A DNA stretch of 7,448 bases from Caldora sp. SIO3E6 (GTDB lineage Bacteria; Cyanobacteriota; Cyanobacteriia; Cyanobacteriales; Coleofasciculaceae). Shown one piece after another: positions 4,128 to 7,448 of this stretch. The stretch covers positions 1 through 7,448 of the forward strand of contig JAAHHL010000314.1 in NCBI GenBank assembly GCA_010672185.1. The letters are read 5' to 3'. A program made the translations under genes and the position numbers. Positions within the stretch are counted from its first letter, which is position 1. Each line of letters begins with the position of its first letter. The notes beneath the pieces were generated by a model that did no database searches, was not told the DNA's origin, and worked only from the letters and a program-made list of their open reading frames with translations.

Positions 4128-7100
4128 ATGAAATTAACAAAAGCACAAAAAAATCTAGTTTTAGAATATGCAAGGTTAGCTGCTCGCTCTGAACTATCTG
4201 AGCTAGAGGCTGAGCGTATGGGGGAAATACTTGAACTGGCAGAGTCTGATGACCTGCTGAGTATTCTTATTAATGAGGTTGATTACTTTGTCTTCCAAGA
4301 ACTAAACCTTTTGGATGAGGATAGTATTTATCACTATGAGAATCAGAAAGCGAGAATCAAGGAATTTATCGAGCCTAGATTAACTGTTGAGCAAGATGAA
4401 TATATTGCAGTTGGAGCGGAAATTAAGCGGAGTACTGAAGAACCTCAAGCAGTAGTTGGTGTATCTGAATTTAAGGTAAGGAAGCAGAAGGCTCATAGCA
4501 AGTTAATCGGGACTATGTTAGGGGTACTTGCTGTAGTGGGAGTAGGTGGATTTAGTTATTACAGTAATTTGGGCGAATTGAGAAATTTGATTAGTGACAC
4601 AGATCAGGAAGGAGTGTTAACAGACAATTCTACTGAATCTGTGAAATTGAACTCAATAGATAATGAAAAAGGGGCACAAAGAACATCAAATGAGCAGCGC
4701 ACTATTACTTCTGTCACGCCAACTAACCAAGCCATCCCCAGCACCGAATCTTTAGAAACCGATTCAATGGGCAACCTGGAGCTTATACCTAGACAGATGA
4801 TTGTCCAGAATGAAGGTAAAGCAACCATTAACGAAGGAAATCATACTATAGAATTGACTCCTAATAATGGTGTCATTGATACTACAAATGGAATACTTAA
4901 TAGCTTAACGATCGCTAATAATGATAGCAGCGGCTCTATTCTCTTCAATTCTCCAAGAGAGATTGTTATTGATGATATCGATAACTCTGAAATCATCAAT
5001 GATAGAGATACCATAACAAAAACTGCTACCCAAGATGGTAAAAGTGATACAGCTGCCACTGATATTGCAACTATTGATAGTTCAATTAAGGAGAATATAG
5101 CTATCCAAGAGCAGCAGTTGATTGTCCAGGATGAAGCTATAGTACAAGATATTCAACCTGGTGACACAGGAAACAGTGTCAATATTTTTGATGTGACTGG
5201 AACAGAATTTGATAGCTTCAGCCGTGTTACTATTGGACAAGCCGACAGCAGCCTTGATTTTAGTATCTCTCAACAAGTAACTGTGCGATCGCTTCTTGGT
5301 TCAGACTCTATCAATCTTACTGAGGAAACTCTGACAGTTAAAAATATTGAGCCTCTTACCTTACCAGATAATCAAGACATTGCCATTGGCAACATGAATA
5401 GCTCTTATGCTGGTGATGGTGTAAATATTACTTTTCTTAGTGAAGCTACGATCGATGCTCAAACTCCTATTGCCTTGTTTGCCAATTCCTCCAGTTCTGA
5501 AGATGCTGGTGATTTGATTATTTATACTAACAGAATAGTTGTTAAGGAAGGTAATATCGCTGCTAGTCCCAACGAAGAGCTTTCTACTGATGAGACAACT
5601 GCTCCACGTAACACAAGAAATACTGCCAGCATAGGGTCTGGTATTTTGACCCCCAGCCTCATTGAGGGAGGACAGGCAATAGTTGCAGTTGCTTCATTTG
5701 ACGTTTCCTTAATTAAAGGTGGAGCATTACGAGGCTCCAATCGGTTCCACAGTTTTAGTGAATTTAATGTTGAGGAGTTACAACGGGTTTATTTTGCCAA
5801 TTCTACAGGAATTGAGAATATTATCTCACGGGTGACTGAGTCTAATCCCTCGAATATTTTGGGGGCTTTGGGAGTTGAGGATAAGGTGGAATTTCCCAGT
5901 ACTATATTCAGCCATGTGGCTCCTGGAACTGAAGGGAATTTGGAGGGACTTGAATTGATAACTGCTTCCCTTGAACTGACTAATGGTAGTGATATAAATA
6001 CATCTACTCTTGGGATTGGGGATTCGCTGGAAATTACAGCTACTGATTTGGTGCAGTTGGATGGGGAATCGAATGATGGATCGAGCCTTAGTGGTATATT
6101 CGCCCAGTCAGCTTCTGGAGCAGAAGGAAACTCTGGGGGGATTGAACTAACAACTTCCTCCCTGGAGTTGACCAATGGTGCTAGCGTAAGTGCCTCTAAC
6201 CCTGGTGTAGGGGACTCAGGTACGGTAAAGATTACTGCGACTAATTCGGTGCGGTTAGATGAGGAATCGAGTGATAGATTTTCCAGTGGTATATTCAGCC
6301 AGGTGAATTCTGGAGCAGAGGGAAACTCTGAAGGGATTGAACTGACAACTTCCTCCCTGGAGTTGATTAATGGTGCTAGAGTAAGTGCCTCTACCTTTGG
6401 AGTAGGGGACTCAGGTACGGTGAAGATCACTGCGACTAATTCGGTGCAGTTAGATGGGGAATCGAATGATGGATCGAGCCGTAGTGGTATATCCAGCATG
6501 GTAGAGTCAGGAGCAGAGGGAAACTCTGAGGGAATTGAGATAGAAACCGCCTCCCTGCAACTGACTAATGGTGCTATAGTGTCTGCCTATACCTTTGGAA
6601 TAGGAAATGCAGGCAATATCTCAGTACGGAATGCTCAGTCTATCTTCCTTGACAATAATAGTTTCATAGCCACTGCTGTAGAAACTACTTCACTTGGCAC
6701 TGGTGGCGATATTAATATCCAGACCAGATCCCTCTTCTCAGAAAATAACTCCCGAATTTCGGCTCGGAGTCGAGCACTAGCTGGCAACATCAATATTGAT
6801 GTCTCAGACACCTTAACCGCTACTGACAGCGACATCACCACCAGTGTCTTCAGTGGTGCTGACAATGGCGGCAATATCACCATCACCACCGACTCCCTTA
6901 TTGCCTTTGACGACAGTGACATCTTTGCCTTTGCGAGTGATGGTAGAGGAGGCGATATTACCTTCAAAACTCCTGTTTTTTCCACTGAGTTTGATATAGA
7001 CGATACAGTGGGAATTAAGCAATTCAATGTTGACTTCTCTCAGGAGTTATACCAAATTCTCTTTGCCACAGATGAACCTGGAGAGGGCGACAAACAATAG
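4128..7100 (+). CDS. Membrane-anchored haemagglutinin-like beta-repeat protein, putative sigma regulator
   Basis: A 990-residue protein with three parts. Residues 1-125 are polar and helical (LTKAQKNLVLEYARLAARSE start), ending in the basic FKVRKQKAHSK. Residues 126-145 are one TM helix. By the positive-inside rule the N-terminus is cytoplasmic and the remaining 845 residues are outside. The exterior is Ser/Thr/Asn/Asp/Gly-rich and I see no cysteine. Residues 146-410 are low-complexity beta-type sequence. Residues 531-583 (GGALRGSNRFHSFSEFNV, then GIENIISRVT, then NILGALGV) match part of the TPS domain of filamentous-haemagglutinin-like proteins, but the usual NPNGIIFG part is missing. Repeats follow at 603-666, 667-731, 732-797 and 798-858, each opening with GNxxG and bearing SLxLTNG, then shorter GGDI/GNI units to about 945: a likely beta-solenoid. 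There is no classical N-terminal signal peptide. Position after the sigma gene suggests a membrane anti-sigma or sensor; an adhesin is the alternative. The start has only a weak GGGG-type ribosome binding site. Confidence 0.85.
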   Translation: MKLTKAQKNLVLEYARLAARSELSELEAERMGEILELAESDDLLSILINEVDYFVFQELNLLDEDSIYHYENQKARIKEFIEPRLTVEQDEYIAVGAEIKRSTEEPQAVVGVSEFKVRKQKAHSKLIGTMLGVLAVVGVGGFSYYSNLGELRNLISDTDQEGVLTDNSTESVKLNSIDNEKGAQRTSNEQRTITSVTPTNQAIPSTESLETDSMGNLELIPRQMIVQNEGKATINEGNHTIELTPNNGVIDTTNGILNSLTIANNDSSGSILFNSPREIVIDDIDNSEIINDRDTITKTATQDGKSDTAATDIATIDSSIKENIAIQEQQLIVQDEAIVQDIQPGDTGNSVNIFDVTGTEFDSFSRVTIGQADSSLDFSISQQVTVRSLLGSDSINLTEETLTVKNIEPLTLPDNQDIAIGNMNSSYAGDGVNITFLSEATIDAQTPIALFANSSSSEDAGDLIIYTNRIVVKEGNIAASPNEELSTDETTAPRNTRNTASIGSGILTPSLIEGGQAIVAVASFDVSLIKGGALRGSNRFHSFSEFNVEELQRVYFANSTGIENIISRVTESNPSNILGALGVEDKVEFPSTIFSHVAPGTEGNLEGLELITASLELTNGSDINTSTLGIGDSLEITATDLVQLDGESNDGSSLSGIFAQSASGAEGNSGGIELTTSSLELTNGASVSASNPGVGDSGTVKITATNSVRLDEESSDRFSSGIFSQVNSGAEGNSEGIELTTSSLELINGARVSASTFGVGDSGTVKITATNSVQLDGESNDGSSRSGISSMVESGAEGNSEGIEIETASLQLTNGAIVSAYTFGIGNAGNISVRNAQSIFLDNNSFIATAVETTSLGTGGDINIQTRSLFSENNSRISARSRALAGNINIDVSDTLTATDSDITTSVFSGADNGGNITITTDSLIAFDDSDIFAFASDGRGGDITFKTPVFSTEFDIDDTVGIKQFNVDFSQELYQILFATDEPGEGDKQ
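5934..6701 (+). repeat. Four intragenic ~195-bp repeats of the surface protein gene
   Basis: In-frame units at 5934-6125, 6126-6320, 6321-6518 and 6519-6701 encode 64, 65, 66 and 61 residues. Each opens with a GNxxG(I/L)E motif, followed by SLxLTNG, a glycine turn and a ligand-like SGIxS segment. Units 2 and 3 are close to identical over their first two thirds, and units 1 and 3 over a central stretch (6051-6099 against 6444-6492, two differences in 49 bases). The fourth unit is degenerate and grades into shorter units. Confidence 0.9.
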
Positions 7101-7109
7101 CAAAACCAA

Positions 7110-7117
7110 AAGGAGGT
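7110..7117 (+). promoter_or_regulatory. Orphan perfect Shine-Dalgarno AAGGAGGT
   Basis: AAGGAGGT lies nine bases after the stop of the surface protein gene. The only start within reach is a GTG at 7129 that stops after three codons. It may be a remnant of a lost downstream gene or chance. Confidence 0.35.
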
Positions 7118-7395
7118 AGCAGAGGTAAGTGTTATATTAAGTTGAAGATACTGATTTTGCTGGATTTGTTAGTTGCTGGATATCGCGATCGCACTGTTGA
7201 ATATTGCGAGGTAAGCAATAATGTATAGGGATGAACTTATGTTTGGTTGAACCGATAGTGATATCAATTACGGTTGCACCGGAATGATTAAAAATCTGGC
7301 TTTTTGGTTAGAAAACATAGCTACTGGCGGGCGCAAGCATTCATTGGTGTCAACTTAAGCCTAGACGTAGCTGACTAGCTGGATTCCCCAACTCA

Positions 7396-7444
7396 CCTTG
7401 GATTCAAATCCAAGGCTAATAGCTGAAGTCCATTAAAATGGACT
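7396..7444. repeat. Double-hairpin (REP-like) element
   Basis: Two perfect stems lie side by side: CCTTGGAT/ATCCAAGG (7396-7403 and 7408-7415, four-base loop) and AGTCCAT/ATGGACT (7427-7433 and 7438-7444, loop TAAA), joined by CTAATAGCTGA. I recall similar two-hairpin units with a conserved linker as dispersed repeats in cyanobacteria, sometimes at transposon ends, but could not check this. There is no T-run, so it is not a typical terminator. The window ends four bases later and the element may continue. Confidence 0.6.
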
Positions 7445-7448
7445 AAAT

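Larger units (their letters stand above)
7101..7448. other. Downstream non-coding region, no gene called
   Basis: About 350 bases to the window edge. It has a perfect Shine-Dalgarno sequence without a good start (7110-7117), a HIP1 site (7185-7192) and a double hairpin (7396-7444). One frame is open from 7100 to a TAG at 7226-7228 and reads a leucine-rich stretch from a TTG at 7142, but it has only 28 codons after that TTG. I see no terminator of the stem-plus-T-run kind for the upstream operon. Confidence 0.6.

Noticed and set aside
5789..6499. 236-codon open frame on the minus strand opposite the surface protein repeats
   Set aside because: It is the antisense shadow of the in-frame repeats: its own translation is periodic with the same unit length, and composition of the plus-strand frame fits a known protein class.
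6635..7027. Minus-strand frames of 130 and 69 codons opposite the 3' end of the surface protein gene
   Set aside because: They lie wholly within a well-supported gene on the plus strand and show no protein character or start signals.
7355..7420. Possible tRNA, because GATTCAAATCC resembles a T-arm
   Set aside because: The position before the loop is A instead of G, no matching acceptor stem can be built with the following CTAATAG, and the segment is better explained as a perfect 8-bp hairpin.

Overview
The window looks like chromosomal DNA from a filamentous cyanobacterium. It carries five copies of the cyanobacterial palindrome GCGATCGC (HIP1; 1026-1033, 1723-1730, 2848-2855, 5285-5292, 7185-7192), several heptanucleotide tandem arrays of the STRR type, an Uma2-family protein, a response regulator with a C-terminal Hpt domain, and filamentous-haemagglutinin-like repeats. 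Large repeat-rich intergenic spaces fit the big, gene-sparse genomes of Oscillatoriales/Coleofasciculales-type organisms; the exact genus is not determinable here.

Layout. 1-138: three heptamer arrays. 139-1230 (minus): OmpR-type response regulator with receiver, winged helix and Hpt domains. 1231-1619: non-coding, with a heptamer array, a 9-base tandem array and a hairpin. 1620-2258 (plus): Uma2-family nuclease-fold protein. 2259-2807: non-coding and very repeat-rich, with three 95-bp tandem repeats followed by a composite of short arrays and palindromes. 2808-3068 (minus): small single-pass membrane protein. 3069-3415: a 130-bp MITE-like foldback element and the probable leader of the next operon. 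3416-4087 (plus): sigma-70/ECF-like factor. 4128-7100 (plus): 990-residue single-pass membrane protein with a short helical cytoplasmic N-terminus and a very long exported beta-repeat region. 7101-7448: no convincing gene; it holds an orphan perfect Shine-Dalgarno sequence and a double-hairpin repeat at the edge.

How the genes may work together. The last two genes form an apparent operon with a 40-bp gap. The architecture (sigma factor, then a protein with a small cytoplasmic domain, a TM helix with a basic inner flank and a big exterior region) is that of a sigma/anti-sigma pair with a surface sensor, comparable in logic to clostridial SigI/RsgI. Here the exterior part is built from pieces of a two-partner-secretion haemagglutinin, including a displaced and truncated TPS-domain fragment. 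This is the most interesting candidate system in the window, but the anti-sigma role is inferred from context only. The response regulator, Uma2 protein and small membrane protein appear to be independent single genes separated by repeats. Two of them end inside heptamer repeats that supply their last codons and stop codon.
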